Positions 19,092-31,358 of a stretch of DNA of 64,000 bases are shown piece after piece. The stretch is taken from the NCBI GenBank assembly GCA_949987705.1, contig OX465281.1, forward strand, positions 194,977,112 through 195,041,111, in the 5' to 3' direction. The stretch's first letter is position 1; every line of letters begins with the position of its first letter. A model generated the notes under the pieces. It was not told the origin of the DNA and did not search any database. It was given only the letters and a program-made list of their open reading frames with translations. The position numbers and the translations under genes were made by a program. The DNA is from Thereva unica. Its lineage: Eukaryota; Arthropoda; Insecta; Diptera; Therevidae.

Positions 19092-22062
19092 TGTAACTGT
19101 CTTGATGAGTGTTGAGCTTTCGCTCGAAAGAAAGAAGGAGGAAGTACGAAGCCACCAAGGGCCTGATAAAAACTTATTACAAAAAAAGATTCGAGGGGAA
19201 GTGGTCCCTAAGGACAAGAGGGTGGCTGGACGAATTGTCCGGGAGGAGGGGTATCGCCTAGAAAACTCAATTGCCTCCACTACACTTGGTGTGGGCACGA
19301 CTAGCGCTGCTCTTACTAGCTCGCCGGATGGGGGGGGGGGGTTCGCTGTGTAGGGAGACCGAAGGAGATGACAGTTTAAAAAAAACTAAATAATTCGTGC
19401 CACAAAAAAAATTTACCTAAGAAAAAAGCGCAAAGGGGCGATAGGGGGACCCGTCCTGGGCCATTGAGAGGGAAAAGGGTAACTATGCAAACAGAGTCAT
19501 GCGGGCGGATGCGCTCGAGGAATAAATGCAAAAAAAATAATCTAACTACTAGTACTTACATGTCTGGTGAGGCCCTCAGCCTCCGCACCGGTCACCATTG
19601 GCCGTCGTCCTCTTATAGACCTACAGGTTACAAAAAAAACCGACACAATACGACGTACAGCCAAGGGCGTTTACCACTAAATGAGTTTTTTTATTTTTTT
19701 CTTTATTTCTTTCTGGATATCGATTATTTATATGTAATAAAAATTTTCCTTTAGTAACAATATTCATAGTTTTCCATTTTTGTTGTTTGGTTTTTATTTT
19801 TAATTACAAATAAAAAGTGTCATCCGAATTATTTATTTACTCATATTTCTTCATTTTCCTTTTTTTATCTTTTTAAATGTAAAAGTAAAATAGAAAGTCA
19901 ACATATATTTGTTTTATTTTTATGTTTCCTTTTTTTATATTATTTAACTTTTTTTTGTGTTGACTCTTTTTATTTTTTGTTGATTTCATCGAAGAAATCG
20001 TATCATTTTCGAAAAAGTATAATTCTGAATCACATATGTGGATATTTTTTTTTGTTTTATAATAATAGTAATAATAATAATAATATTAAAATTAATAAAG
20101 TTAATAATACTAAAATACAGAAAAAAAACAAATAACTAAGAGTTAAAAAATAAATAATTTCGAGAATTGTTTTTTGTTTTTCTCTTTTCTTTTTTTTAAA
20201 AGAATAATTGTTTTTTTACATAAATACTTATTTGTTATGTTGTTTTTTTTTTCTTTTTGTTCTTTAATACAAATATATTGTGCTAAATTACTATTATTTT
20301 GTAAATACCTTAACCTTTTCTTTCATGGTTCTTATTTATTTCTTTTATTTATTCATTTTGTTGTTTTCTTAAGTTTTTCTTCGAAAGGACGAAGTAGTTT
20401 TTTTTTGTTTTTTTTTCTATTAAATTTTAATATCCATATTTATTATTAAACCTGTGACACACTATACTTTCATTATGATGGTAACTTTTATTATGATGGT
20501 TAAGGAAATGATGGGGTGACACATTTACTTTCATTTGCATGTGTCATTTGCAAGTGATAAAAGATAAGATACTAACCGATTCTTTTGGCCACAATTGCTT
20601 TTTTTCCCTCGAGTTTTCCTGAGACATCGTTATTTTTGAAATACTTGGGCTCAGATTTGTTTGTTTGTTTTGAATTGACTGTTAAATTGTCAGTTTTAAG
20701 GAGAAAGGAGGGGAAATTTATTATAAAAATTAGTTTCCAGTTTTGCAACAGATGTCACTTAACCGAAATTACAGTCCAAATGAAGGTAAAATACTTTCAT
20801 TTTGAACTTTCATTATGATGGGGTTTTGCCGCGATAATGAAGGTTACTTTCATTATGATGGTAAATGTGTCACAGGTATTATTTTCACTTTTTTTGACAA
20901 ACAAAGGTTCCAAAAATATTCTGTTCACAAATGAAAATGTGTACTATAATTGATCTTTATGGAATTTACCTTAACTCCTCCGCTTCTGTAATTTTCGGAG
21001 CAAAATTCGCTGTACACGCTGTGTCACATGTTAATGTATTCATTGGTTCCGCTTCTGGACTTCACCATTTGAAAATTCTCCTACCATTTCAGCCAAATTT
21101 TCTATTCGTTCCCATTTTTTCTTTGGAATTCAAGTTTTATACGTTTTTAATTACTCAATATGTAATATTATAAGTAAAACACCGCGACTATCGCCTGTTA
21201 AAACAGTCACCACCATTTAAGAATAATTCCTTTTAAAAAAACATGTTGTAGGGATAAAATTTGCACACACTGGGGTTGTTAAATTAAATTAAGTTTTTTC
21301 TTGAAAAAAAAAAACAAGGAACTAAAACTCAAAAGAACCTTAAGTTTTTAAGGAAACAAAAAAAACACAAAAGAACTTTTTCACTCTATAATTTCGAGGA
21401 GCTTCTCCAGTTACCACGCGGGACAGGAAAACTAAAAAGAACTTCGCTTCACCAAAAGAGGATTGTTAAACTGCGACCGTCTCGCCGACTGACTAAAATC
21501 AGAATGAATGCCTCCCCCCCACAGAACTTTTCTTCCGTACACCGGGTCTCGCACACCGAGAAAAGTCGTGGCTTATCGCGATTTCATGAAAGTAGTCTTT
21601 TTTTTATTCAGGTGTTGGTGCGCGCATTGGGGAGTTTTTGAATAATTAGCGTGGGATGGAAGAGATTGATAATTGTCTCGTTCCATTTCCTTATCCCACA
21701 CACACCAAATAAACCAAGCGAAGCGCGTTTTTTTCGGGAAAACGGCCAAATGTCGCGTTCTGATTGGTCAAGGGTTATGACGCTGTCCGAGGCGTCCAAT
21801 GGGGAAGGATGTTGCGTGGGCAACAAAACAGTGGATATAAATTAATTAAAGCAGAACCCGATAAGGGGAAAAGAGTTGGTTTACAAGATGTAAACGAGGG
21901 ATTCGTTAAAGTTCGTTGGGGTTTGTCTATTGCTTGGCAATGGGAAATTGCGGCAATTTATAACGAATTTTTCTTAACGGATATTAGGACAGGGACGATC
22001 TATTTAGCTTATGGGGAGGGTATTGAAAGAAGATTAAACTATCGGGCATGCCGACCGTTACA
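19092..22062 (-). repeat. Long LTR, left copy (3' LTR of the minus-strand element)
   Basis: This is a 2,971-bp repeat with termini TGTAACTG and CCGTTACA. It is similar along its length to 40744-43962 apart from small indels, including about 45 bp near 21485-21545 that are absent from the other copy. It contains very AT-rich DNA (19680-20450), MITE-B at 20451-20876 and a GC-richer block with CCAAT-like and ATATAAAT motifs at 21760-21842. No polypurine tract is evident at its internal edge. Confidence 0.8.
20451..20876. mobile_element. MITE-B in left long LTR
   Basis: This is a 426-bp element with ends CCTGTGACAC and GTGTCACAGG and subterminal reiterations of TTTCATTATGATGG (four near-copies in both halves). 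The same element sits at the equivalent place in the other LTR (42089-42514), so it was already part of the source LTR before the retrotransposon inserted. Confidence 0.85.
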
Positions 22063-22130
22063 ACGCGGATACTCTAGACCGAACGAAGAGAAGGGAGAGG
22101 GGAGCCGAAAGACGAGGAGGCCTGTAGACG

Positions 22131-22191
22131 TGTGGCTCGACCCATGACCCTGAGATTACGAGTCTCATGCTCTACCGACTGGAAGCCGGGC
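22131..22191 (-). pseudogene. tRNA-Lys-derived relic
   Basis: Read on the minus strand, the sequence follows the tRNA-Lys body: GCCCGGC acceptor start, GGTAGAGCATGAGACTC D/anticodon region, CTCAGGGTC, and a T-arm-like GGGTCGAGCC. Two bases of the D-loop and one of the T-arm are missing. The anticodon reads CGT instead of CTT, and the 3' acceptor strand does not pair. A second partial copy of the 3' half lies at 22228-22262. It is a pseudogene or the head of a tRNA-derived SINE. Confidence 0.7.
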
Positions 22192-22262
22192 AAAAAAAAT
22201 ATACTCGAATATTGGGAGGTTGATGGCAAAAAAGGTGTGGCTCGACCCACGACCCTGAGATG

Positions 22263-22738
22263 CTCTCTATGGAGTAGGAAAAGATGACGAGAGTTCATGA
22301 AGACTAGTGCCAAAAAATATGTTCTGAACAAAGTTGATCCATTCGAGTAGGTTGAAGCGGGTCCCGTGAAGGGGAATGAACGAGCAAAAATTACAATGTA
22401 TAAAAGAAGAACTAGAAGTGACTGGAAAAAAGAACTGCTTGAAAGCATGAAGACGAAAGTGTAGTAAGGGTAGTGACTATAATTCATTGTACACGTAATT
22501 CGGAGTGAAAAAGGTAAGTAACGAGCAAATCTTTAAAAGCATATGTGGATGGAGAAGAGTAAACAAGAAAAACAAAAGTGGAAGAGGGGTAACCAAAAGA
22601 TTTCCAATTAACAAGGTATTGACAAAATAAAAATAAGCTTTCGCTAAAACAAACGAAAAAAAATTTCGCATCCAACGAACTAGAAGATTAATCGATCCGA
22701 TAAAGGTTTTGATTAAAGATATAAGGATTATATTACGA
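22263..22738. other. Unassigned sequence
   Basis: No gene or repeat was recognised between the tRNA-like relics and the TTAA-flanked element. Confidence 0.5.
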
Positions 22739-22742
22739 TTAA

Positions 22743-23715
22743 GGTGCTGATAGACGATGAGAATATTCTCATGTAAATGCTCTCGCGAGAACAAAAATTC
22801 GTTCTCATTGCCGTGTAAATAGACATGAGAATACGTTATCCCTCTCATGGGAATATTATCAAGCGTTCTCTTGAGAATCTCTCTCTCATACGTGTAAATA
22901 GATGCCATAGGAATATTCCAATAAGATTTCATGAGAATTCATTCTTTCCAACATGTTGGAAAGAACGATTGTTCTCACGTCTCTTATTATTGTTTTGTGA
23001 ATTTTATTAGTAGGCGGTTGTGTTTTGTTGTGGATTCCTTTAATTGTCATGGCGGAAAGAAAGGAAAAAATACAGTTGAGAAATAAGGAAGTAAATAAAA
23101 AAATATTATTTGGACATAAGCAATTTTATTTAAATTAATTAATGTATACAGGCATGGCCGGAAGAAAAAAAGGAAAAAATGTTTGCCGCATACGAGGAGA
23201 ACGAATGCCTGTGAAGGAAAAGCCATGAAAATTATTTCAAGCCCCACGGACACCTAGAAAAAAAATCGACCAAACACTTCTCCTCCTTCTGTTTCTTTCG
23301 GCCTCCTCAGCCTCTTCTTCTTGGAGCAGCATCCCGAAACTCACACAAAACCCAATCTTCAACTTCCGTCTTTCCGACATGGCGATTACAACAGAAATAA
23401 CTTTCAATATATGCTCTCGAGAATTAAAATATCAGCTAAATCTTTTGTTCTCATCGTTTACGCACACTATGTTAACTACGGGATACCATATAATGTCACG
23501 TTTTCGAAAATAAAAATTATTATCACCAAACTTCTGTTCTCATCGTGTACACACACATGAGAACTCATGAAAATATTCTCATGAGAGCGATTCTCATGAG
23601 AACGATATTTACGCTCACAAGAACAAATACTATCACTCGTGTAAACAGCCATGAGAATATTCTCACGAGAATACCAAAATTTACGTTGAGAATATTCTCA
23701 TCGTCTATCAGCACC
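22743..23715. mobile_element. TTAA-flanked non-autonomous DNA transposon
   Basis: The 973-bp element has inverted ends GGTGCTGATAGACGATGAGA and its complement, flanked by TTAA on both sides (22739-22742 and 23716-23719). TTAA duplication is characteristic of piggyBac and Kolobok families. Both subterminal regions are filled with alternating ATGAGAA/TTCTCAT motifs (22758-22995 and 23540-23700), some built into GAGAATATTCTC palindromes. No transposase is encoded. Confidence 0.85.
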
Positions 23716-23719
23716 TTAA

Positions 23720-24350
23720 GACAAATGTTTTGATTAAAGCAATAAAAAAAATAGAATATAATTCAGGATGATGAAAGTGATAAGCATCATTGCTAATAAA
23801 CATATGGAGAATTGATAACAAAATAATACGAGGTATGAATGGTCCGCCCCAGGGAAGAGAAGTTCTTTGCAAATCGGTACAAATAGAAGTTATGGAAAGT
23901 AGTAGATAGCCTCTGTTAGATATTTGCAACCGGTCTGCCGCTCCACTGCGGGTCAGCAACACTGCCAAGACCAGGCAGGTGAGACGATAGAAGGACTACG
24001 ACTAAACGGGATCGGAAGAAACATAAGGACAAACACAAACGCCACCAGGCAACCAACGATTTGGCCAAATGAACATCAGCCACTTGCAGCCAGACCCCAC
24101 CGAAAACACACCACAAATAACCTTGGCACCAAGCCTGTCGCAAGGTCAGGCGATATCCCGCCTGTGAACCCAGACGAGAGCAGACTCAATGACAAGGCGT
24201 CCGTCAAACATTACTAAAAATGAATAACCAAAGGGGAAGTTCCATGGTCAAAACCGACTCGCGCAGTGCCAGACGTTACGCCTGTTAGCCAGACAGTGAG
24301 CTAGCCTGACGGGAACAAATCAAATTCAGAGGCTGCTGCTAGCAAAATGA
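23720..24350. other. Unassigned interior sequence
   Basis: There is no recognisable domain. A 97-codon ORF at 23924-24217 has no motif and biased composition, and is probably chance. Confidence 0.45.
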
Positions 24351-24554
24351 CTATAAATTACGTTCATGGAGAACAGATACAAAAAGTGAAGAGAAATGGT
24401 TAAGGCCTAAGGTACTGCAGCATGCACCTTCGCCTGCGGAGGTCTTCTCTGACCCAGGGTTTAAAATGAAAATGAGGGGACCGTGCCTCAAGGCAAGGAA
24501 CTGGTCTGGCAGCCCCAATTCAAACAAATACTCGAACAAATCTGGGCTCCAGAC

Positions 24555-24846
24555 AACCAAGGAAAAACAAAGAGGTGTACTACCGCCAGAGAAGCTATCT
24601 AGCAGCCTAAGCGGATTAGGGCACCCTATCAGTTGACCGGTGAAACCGGCGAGATGCCTTATTAGGGCGACTCGGGATAGTCTAGCAACGACTGCAGACA
24701 TGAAACCTTGACTCAAGATGACCAAGGAAAAACAAGAAGGTGTACCACCGCCAGAGAAGCTATCTAGCAACCTAAGCGGATTAAAGGCCCCCTGTCAGTT
24801 GACCAGTGAAGCCGGCGAGATGCCTTATTAGGGCGACTCGGGATAA
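24555..24846. repeat. Two ~128-bp direct repeats, ~163 bp apart
   Basis: Bases about 24555-24683 and 24717-24846 share GCCAGAGAAGCTATCTAGCA and GGCGAGATGCCTTATTAGGG sections. The second unit overlaps the end of the gypsy reverse-transcriptase-start remnant. This probably reflects a local duplication in decaying element DNA. Confidence 0.7.
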
Positions 24847-25612
24847 TGCCTTTGTTTGATGGGGACTGAATCACCAACATCAATTATATGTTCCTCCAAA
24901 TGGGTTTTCCCCAAACCCAAGACATCAAAGGAGGGAAAGGTGGCCTTGACTCGTTCTAACCGAGTTAGTTGAACATTAGACAAATCTTGAGTCATGGACA
25001 ATACGGCCGGAGCGTTCAGCTCGCCAACTATCTGGGGAAAGATGCCGAATAATTTCCAAAAGTCATACCCTAAATACAGCTTCTGGCTTAAAATGGGTAC
25101 TGCGAATATGGCCATCAAGTGAGTCCGTCCTGCGAAGGAAACGGGAGCTTTGATGTACCCTAAAACTCACTGGGATGTGCCATCGGCAGTTTGTAAGGAA
25201 GCGTTTAGAGAATGTAGTCTACATTCAGGATGGTCTTCTAGAAATGACTCGACACCCCTTCCCAGGCACGTTATGGAGATAGCGGAAACGATCTGACATG
25301 AAAGCCGACGTTTTTCATTGGCTAATTGCCGAATATTAGGAATTCTTTTATGGGAGGACTCCCGAGGGGGACTTGAGAAGATTCGCTCGCGGACCATTTG
25401 ATAGTTGTTTCATCTTGCAATAAAGGAAGCTCTGGATTCCTCTAAGGGAAATTCCGGGGGATCGTCACAACAGGAGTAAAAACTTGACTTATCCGGGATC
25501 GATATTGACACGTCGGGTGATGCACTGCGCTGAACATCTTCAGTTACTGTGTGGAGGGTTGAGGTGTCTGCGGTGGACGCGGGTTCCCACGCGGCCTCGC
25601 GCCCATTTGTCG
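24828..25612 (-). pseudogene. Long-LTR gypsy protease / RT start, broken
   Basis: Three minus-strand frames (25410-25612, 25167-25397, 24828-25118) carry successive parts of one gypsy pol region. A stop at 25167-25169 (end of QTADGTSQ) interrupts the protease. The frame then continues with LYLGYDFWKLFGI and reaches VPIKQRHYPESP, the usual linker into reverse transcriptase. Stops follow, and no catalytic reverse-transcriptase motif is present. The sequence joins the gag side (38321 onward) once the BEL insertion is discounted. Confidence 0.78.
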
Positions 25613-25679
25613 GTTTCTGTATGGAAAAGTTCAATAATTTCCACGAATGTTTCTAGATCAACAATGTTTATTAATTATA

Positions 25680-27158
25680 TCTATAATATAAAAATAAGTC
25701 GGGTTTTCCTTCCTGACACTATTATTCCAGAACGCACGATCCGATTTCCACGGTTTTGCATTCGTTGGAAAGGTTTCGGGCTCCGTGAGGTTTATAGCAA
25801 AAAAAATCAACAGAAAAGCAGGCGTTTGGTCCATAGCAGCCATCTCAAGAGGGCGGATTACCATTTTCTTTACAACCCCTCGACATGGATATCAAATGAA
25901 AGGGTATGGTAAGTAGAACACCAAAGGCAATATAGTATACTCAATATATCGTTTGGTCCATGGCAGTCATCTCAAGAGAGCAGATGACCATTTTCTTCAC
26001 AACCCCTTCGAAATGGGTATCTAATGAAAGAGTATGATAAGTAGAACAATATAAGCAATATAGTATACTCAATATGTCGCTTGGTCCATAGCGGCCATCT
26101 CAAGGATGCGGATTACCATTTTCTTCACAACACCTTCGACATGGATATCAAATGAAAGAGTATGGGCACTTTCGAGAATTCACCAGTGGTAGCTACCTTT
26201 TTGGTGACGGTACTATATTGGTAAGTTGATCAGGGTTAGTGTGGTTAGTTTTTACCGAATGATAGATGTGGTTAAGAGGTTAATTTTCGAACGAAAATTT
26301 GACATTTGTGTTTTTTTTTCATGTACGGAAGTTTGTATTCTAATTTAAACTAATTTTTTTATAAATATCTACAAATTTACTGAATGCATTCTTATATTTT
26401 TACATTTAAAATGCAGTTTACTACAAAGTCTGTGTACTTGCAGAAAAGTACTTAATTACTCCATTTACATCACACATCTTATAAAATACCCACTCTAAAA
26501 ATCCGAAATCTAAAAATTATCATAACGTCAAAAACGTAAATATTTTTCAAACTACCACTTCAACCATCACACGAATATGGTTCCTGTGGTGAGACTGTGG
26601 TTACTTTACCGGTGAATATTCGAACATGGTGAGTGGTAACTTATGGTAAGTGATCAATTTTCGAACATGGTAAACTAGCTGCTGGTTCGACCGGTAGCTA
26701 CCATGGTGAATTCTCGAAAGTGCCCTATGATAAGTAGAACACCATAGGCAATATAGTATACTCAATATATCGTTTGGTCAATGGCGATCATCTCAATCGG
26801 GCGGACTACCATTTTCTTCACAACCCATTCGAGATGGGTATCAAATGAGAGAGTATGATAAGTACAACACATAAGCAATATAGTATACTCAATATATCGT
26901 TTGGTCCATAGCGGCCATCTCAAGAGGGCGGATTAATATTTTCTTCACAACCCCTTCGACATGGGTATCAAATGAAAGAGTAGAACACCATAGGCAATAT
27001 AGTATACTCAATATATCATTTGGTACATGGCGGTCATCTCCCAAAATCAATTTTCCCAGATTTGTTCTTTTTTCACTATAGCTTTTTCCTATCGCAGACT
27101 GTGTCCCCATAATCTTATTTTATTGAAAGGCGTTGCAACGCACGCGGGTTTTTGCTAG
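25680..27158 (+). mobile_element. Non-autonomous Helitron 1
   Basis: It starts TCTATAATATA, ends CTAG, and lies exactly between A and T of the BEL LTR, as shown by the uninterrupted LTR at 38060-38315. A palindrome GCGTTGCAACGC (27130-27141) precedes the CTAG end by 13 bp, the usual Helitron 3' hairpin. The body is built from ~120-130-bp minisatellite monomers (for example CAACCCCTTCGACATGGGTA), interrupted by MITE-C. No Rep/helicase is encoded. This resembles DINE-1-type Helitrons of insects. Confidence 0.88.
26164..26725. mobile_element. MITE-C inside Helitron 1
   Basis: This is a 562-bp element with ends GGGCACTTTCGAGAATTCAC and its complement, and TAT on both sides (26161-26163 and 26726-26728). 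The left breakpoint of the 5,134-bp tandem duplication lies inside it at 26225-26228. The second unit therefore holds only its right ~500 bp (31359-31859). Confidence 0.85.
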
Positions 27159-27459
27159 TAATTGAATATAAATGTACATAAAATCTCGTAACGTCTAAGG
27201 ATACAAAAGGGCTTCCTATTCGCAGCTAATTTGAAAAAAAATGACGAGATTCCAAAATTTCCTACATAATATTTTTGACATGAGGCTACTCAATAGAAAA
27301 TGTAAATAATTAGTCAGTAGCTGCATTTTCTTACAAGTACATTTTCTAACACACTCCCACCTGAGTTAATTAAATTGCCAAATGAAATTGACTCACAAAT
27401 AACAAAAATGTAACGAATGACACAAAATTACATGAACAAAGAAAAAGAAACAAGCTAAC

Positions 27460-29220
27460 CTAACCTAAATTCAACCTTTTAGGCGTTCCAATCTCGCGAC
27501 CACTTCGTGTCGTTCTTACTGTCTCCTTGTCGTCCTTACTGTCTCCTTGATCCTCCGCTGATTCTTCATCATCTTGAAATTTTCCCCTTATGGCCTTTGA
27601 TACACTCTGTTTTCGTCTCGCTAGTTTATATTCGACATTGTCATCTACTGCAGAGCTACAAAATTCAATCTCCAGCGGATAAATCTTCTGCACTGGCTGC
27701 AGCATTGTTCCCGTCGAAGTTTTCAACCTTACTAGTCTAATCACTCCTTCTCGGCCGGGTATGAGTTCTTCTATTCTTGCTAAAGGCCACTCTCCACGCT
27801 TCGAATTGTCAGCTTCCACAAGAACTATTTCTCCCACCTTAACAGTTCTGAGAGAAATTCCTTTAGAATGAAGAATAAGCTGACCTAAGTATTCACAGCG
27901 GAATCTTTTCTTGAGAGTTTTTCTTAGTTCATTACGATAACGTAATTTCCGATTATAGTCCATAACCTCTATACAATTCAAGTCTGGTGGCCCAGCTTCT
28001 GTGTTTTCTTGTAAAAACATATTGGGAGTCAAAGGCGCTAAATCTGCACACTCTTCGGAAACATATGTTAACGGACGAGAATTGACTACCGTTTCGCATT
28101 CACATACTATAGTTTCCATTTCCTCCCAAGTCAGTGAAGTTCTTCCCAGTACACGTCGTAACAACTGTTTCGTTAAGCCTATTAATCTCTCCCACCATCC
28201 ACCCCACCAAGCTGCGGTCGGTGGATTAAATTTCCAGCGTATACCCCTAACACTACTGTATTCTTGAACTTTATTCCAATTCACCTGAGAAAGGGCATTG
28301 GCAGTCCCAATAAAATTCGTTCCATTATCGCTATAAATGATGCTTGGTCGGCCTCGTCTAGCGATAAATCTACGTAAACATTGTACAAAACATTCAGTGG
28401 AAATTGCTGAAACCATTTCGAGGTGAACCGCACGATAAACTGCACAAGTAAATAGGCAAATCCATGCCTTCTTAGAAGTTCCTAAATTCCTTTCTTTCAG
28501 ATAAATCGGGCCAGCTAAGTCTACGCCAATTACTTCGAACACTTTCGCATCTCTTACTCTATCAATAGGTAGGGGTGGAGAATTTGTTGCTATCCTCTTA
28601 GCGTTATATATTTTACAAACCACACATGAATTTAAAACAAATCGGATAGTACGACGACTATTCAAAATCCAAAAACGATTTCTCAAGATAGTTAACATGC
28701 AGTGCAAACCTGCATGGGATGAATTTTTATGTACATTAAATACTAGGCGACTTACTACAGGGTGATTTTGACGTGGTAACAATATGAGAAAGCAAAAGTC
28801 TTCAAAATCTTCTCGATGAGACACCTTCGTCTTAATACGCATTAATTCATCCTCATCAACAAATGGGCACAAATGCTTTATCTTAATATCATCAATACCA
28901 CTAAAAGAATCTTTTTGAATTAACCGCAAAACTCGTTTTTCAGCATACTCAAATTCCTTAGTTGTTATATCCCCAGATGTTCGCGATTCTTTTCTCACGG
29001 ACGCCTTGTGCTTAAAACGGATCATCCAAGCTACCATTCGCACAATTTGGTTGTAATTAGAGAAATACTTGTAGTACCAATCAGCATCGGTTGAACTGCA
29101 CACCATGGAACAGGATGATTTGATTGATTTTCTTCTTTCCATGTCGAATTCTTCTTCATTATAGGAAATTTCGGTTGAGGAAAAATCGTCCGATGATGTC
29201 CTTAACCATTCTGGTCCCAA
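27460..29220 (-). pseudogene. BEL integrase, unit 1
   Basis: This is a 586-residue open segment of the BEL pol. It has an HHCC zinc domain (HKNSSHAGLH, CVVCKIYN), a DDE integrase core (GVDLAGPIYL, YSDNGTNF, WWGGWWERLIGLTKQLLRR) and the C-terminal BEL domain (DUF5641-like: VGEIVLVEADNSKRGEWPLARI). It would insert cDNA, but it is cut off from RT by a frameshift near 29320 and belongs to a dead element. Its sequence is identical to 32594-34354. Confidence 0.9.
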
Positions 29221-29234
29221 CCACCATCTCGAAG

Positions 29235-30668
29235 CTAGTAACTTTTTCGCATTACACCCTCTCGATGGAAGGTCAGCAGGATTATTTGCCCCGAGTACAT
29301 GACGCCATTGATCTTTCGTCTTATTTCAGCCACTCTGTTGCGTACAAAAATATCCCACTGCTCCTCCCGGGTAATCCATGCAAGCACAGTGGTAGAGTCG
29401 GACCAGTAGCACACATTATCAATAGGAATTGTTAAATCTTTTTCTACACTTTGATATAATCTTACTCCTACAGTAGCAGCCAATAGCTCTAACCTGGGTA
29501 TAGTCATCTTCTTATTCTGTTTTCTCAGAGGATTGATTCTCAATTTAGCTTGTATAAGTTGTATATTAACTTGGTCGTCTACGGATATAGTTTTCAAGAA
29601 CACGGCAGCAGCATATGCCTGCTGACTAGCGTCACAGAATACATGTACTGAAGAACTTTTCGGTTTGTCCGAACTTAAAAACCAACGGGAAATTTTTACT
29701 TCCTTCAAATAAGGTAAATCGCGAACCCAGTTGATAAACTTATTCTTCACTTCTTCCTCGACCTCCTGATCCCAGTCACTCTTCGTGTCGCAAATTTGTT
29801 GGAGAACTATCTTTGGCAATAGCAATACCGGACACATTACCCCAATTGGATCAAAGAGCCTATGTGCCGCTGATAAAATCGTTCTCTTTGTAATCTGCGA
29901 ATGATCAAAAGAATCAAAACCATCAAGATTTACCTCTAAAGTATCTGTCATCTTATTCCATATTATTCCCAACACATTGGTAGTTTCATTAAAACCTTCT
30001 CCTGGATGTTGATGGCTATACTCCCACCCTCTCAAGTCAAATCTTCCATCGGACATAATTTCAATTGCTTGCTTCATAAAAATCTCTAGCTCTATTGTGT
30101 CATTAACACTGCTGACACAATTATCCACGTAAAAGCTGCTTAGTAATTTGTTTAGAATTTCAATAGAATAAAATTTCTTTTTATTCTCGCATTCCTCCCT
30201 GGTTTTCTTCAAATGATAATTTATCACTGAACCCAACAAAAATGGACTACTAGTCACACCGAACACTACGCGGCAATGTCTAAAAGTTATCAATTTACCT
30301 TCTTCATTACTCCACAAGAATCGCAGAAAGTCTTTATCCTGATCAACCAAACCGATTTGGAGAAAAGCTTTTCGGATGTCTGAAACTACACCAATTTTGT
30401 TGATTCTAAATCGTGTTATCATGGAGGGAATTAATTCAATTAAATTTCTTCCTTTTTCTAGACAATCATTCAAACTAGCTTTGTTTTTTTCTTTTGCCGA
30501 AGCATCAAAGACTGGCCGTATTCTGGTCGTACTATTTTCTTTAACCACATGACGATGAGGTAAATAATGAGATTGAAAATGCAATTCTTCTTCCGGGACC
30601 TCTTCTATAATACCTTCTTGCAACCATTCATCGAAAACATGGCCGTATTCTTTAAATAAACCATCCAC
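29235..30668 (-). pseudogene. BEL reverse transcriptase/RNase H, unit 1
   Basis: The 477-codon frame carries the Pao-type RT (RPVFDASAKEKNKASLN, VSDIRKAFLQIGL, SSFYVDNCVSS) and the Pao RNase H (HVFCDASQQAYAAAVFL, RLELLAA, YWSDSTTVLAWI). The catalytic box reads YVDN rather than YVDD. The correct frame shifts at about 29320, so the last ~35 residues are out of frame. Upstream it runs into a LINE fragment instead of protease. Confidence 0.88.
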
Positions 30669-30942
30669 TTAACGGATACGCTGCTGTCGGTGCCGCTGGG
30701 TCCCGAACTCTATTCACGATTCGCTTCCATTCTTCTCGGTTTTTGGCGGTGTCTCGAGCCTCGGTAACTGATAATCGTTGATTCTTTAAGTCACCCTCGA
30801 TATTCTTCAACCAGGTTTTCTTCGGTGCCGATCGCTGTATTCTCCAGTCTGCAGGACGGTCTCGCCAGAGAAGTTTACGTGGCAAGCGGTTATCATCCAT
30901 TCGGCAAACATGTCCAAACCACCGTAGTCGACGTTTTTGCAT
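30669..30942 (-). pseudogene. LINE C-terminal fragment inserted in BEL, unit 1
   Basis: The segment reads RRLRWFGHVCRMDDNRLPRK and then WKNIEGDL-type sequence, the well-known C-terminal region downstream of reverse transcriptase in RTE-like and related LINEs. It sits between BEL protease and RT coding sequence. Its ORF passes out of frame into BEL DNA. The same insertion is in unit 2 at 35803-36076. Confidence 0.75.
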
Positions 30943-30978
30943 CTAAGGACCACAGAACAGAAATGACTGCTTCTTTAA

Positions 30979-31358
30979 TTAACAAGGTATTGACAATGGT
31001 CGCAAGATTTTTGAGTGGTTTGTTCCTGGTGCACGACCAATAATTGTCCACCCAAGTTTCGTTTTGATTGCTACTAAACCTGAATTGAACAACCTTTTCC
31101 TTCCTGTAAGCAACTTGCCCAACACATCAGCTCCAATTAAAACTTCGATCGGTCCCTCTTTGAAATCTGTTACTTGAATGTCAAACTGATTTAATTCCTT
31201 TTGCATTGATTCTCTATTTATAGGTGGAGTCCTATCACAAATTACTTCTTGGCCCAATACTTCAAAATTGCACCTAAACTTATCATCCACATCAGACAAA
31301 TGTATTTTATAAACCTCATGTTCTACTAAATTTGTATTTATGCCACCGAATAATGAAT
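30979..31358 (-). pseudogene. BEL protease, truncated by the duplication junction (unit 1)
   Basis: The frame has EVLGQEVICDRTPP, VLIGADVLGKLL and LGWTIIGRAPG, as in the full copy at 36113-36655. The N-terminal part, including the active-site DSGSQ, is cut off at the tandem junction (31359). Confidence 0.88.

Larger units (their letters stand above)
25618..27351 (-). repeat. BEL 3' LTR, split by a Helitron
   Basis: Positions 25618-25679 and 27159-27351 together (255 bp) match the 256-bp LTR at 38060-38315, starting TGTATGG and ending CTAACA. A purine tract (AGGTGGGAGTG on the minus strand, plus 27352-27362) abuts the LTR. Confidence 0.9.

Noticed and set aside
22131..22191. Functional tRNA-Lys gene
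   Set aside because: Anticodon and D/T-arms are altered and the 3' acceptor strand does not pair.
23924..24217. 97-codon plus-strand ORF as a gene
   Set aside because: No conserved motif, and it lies in decayed element DNA with opposite coding strand.
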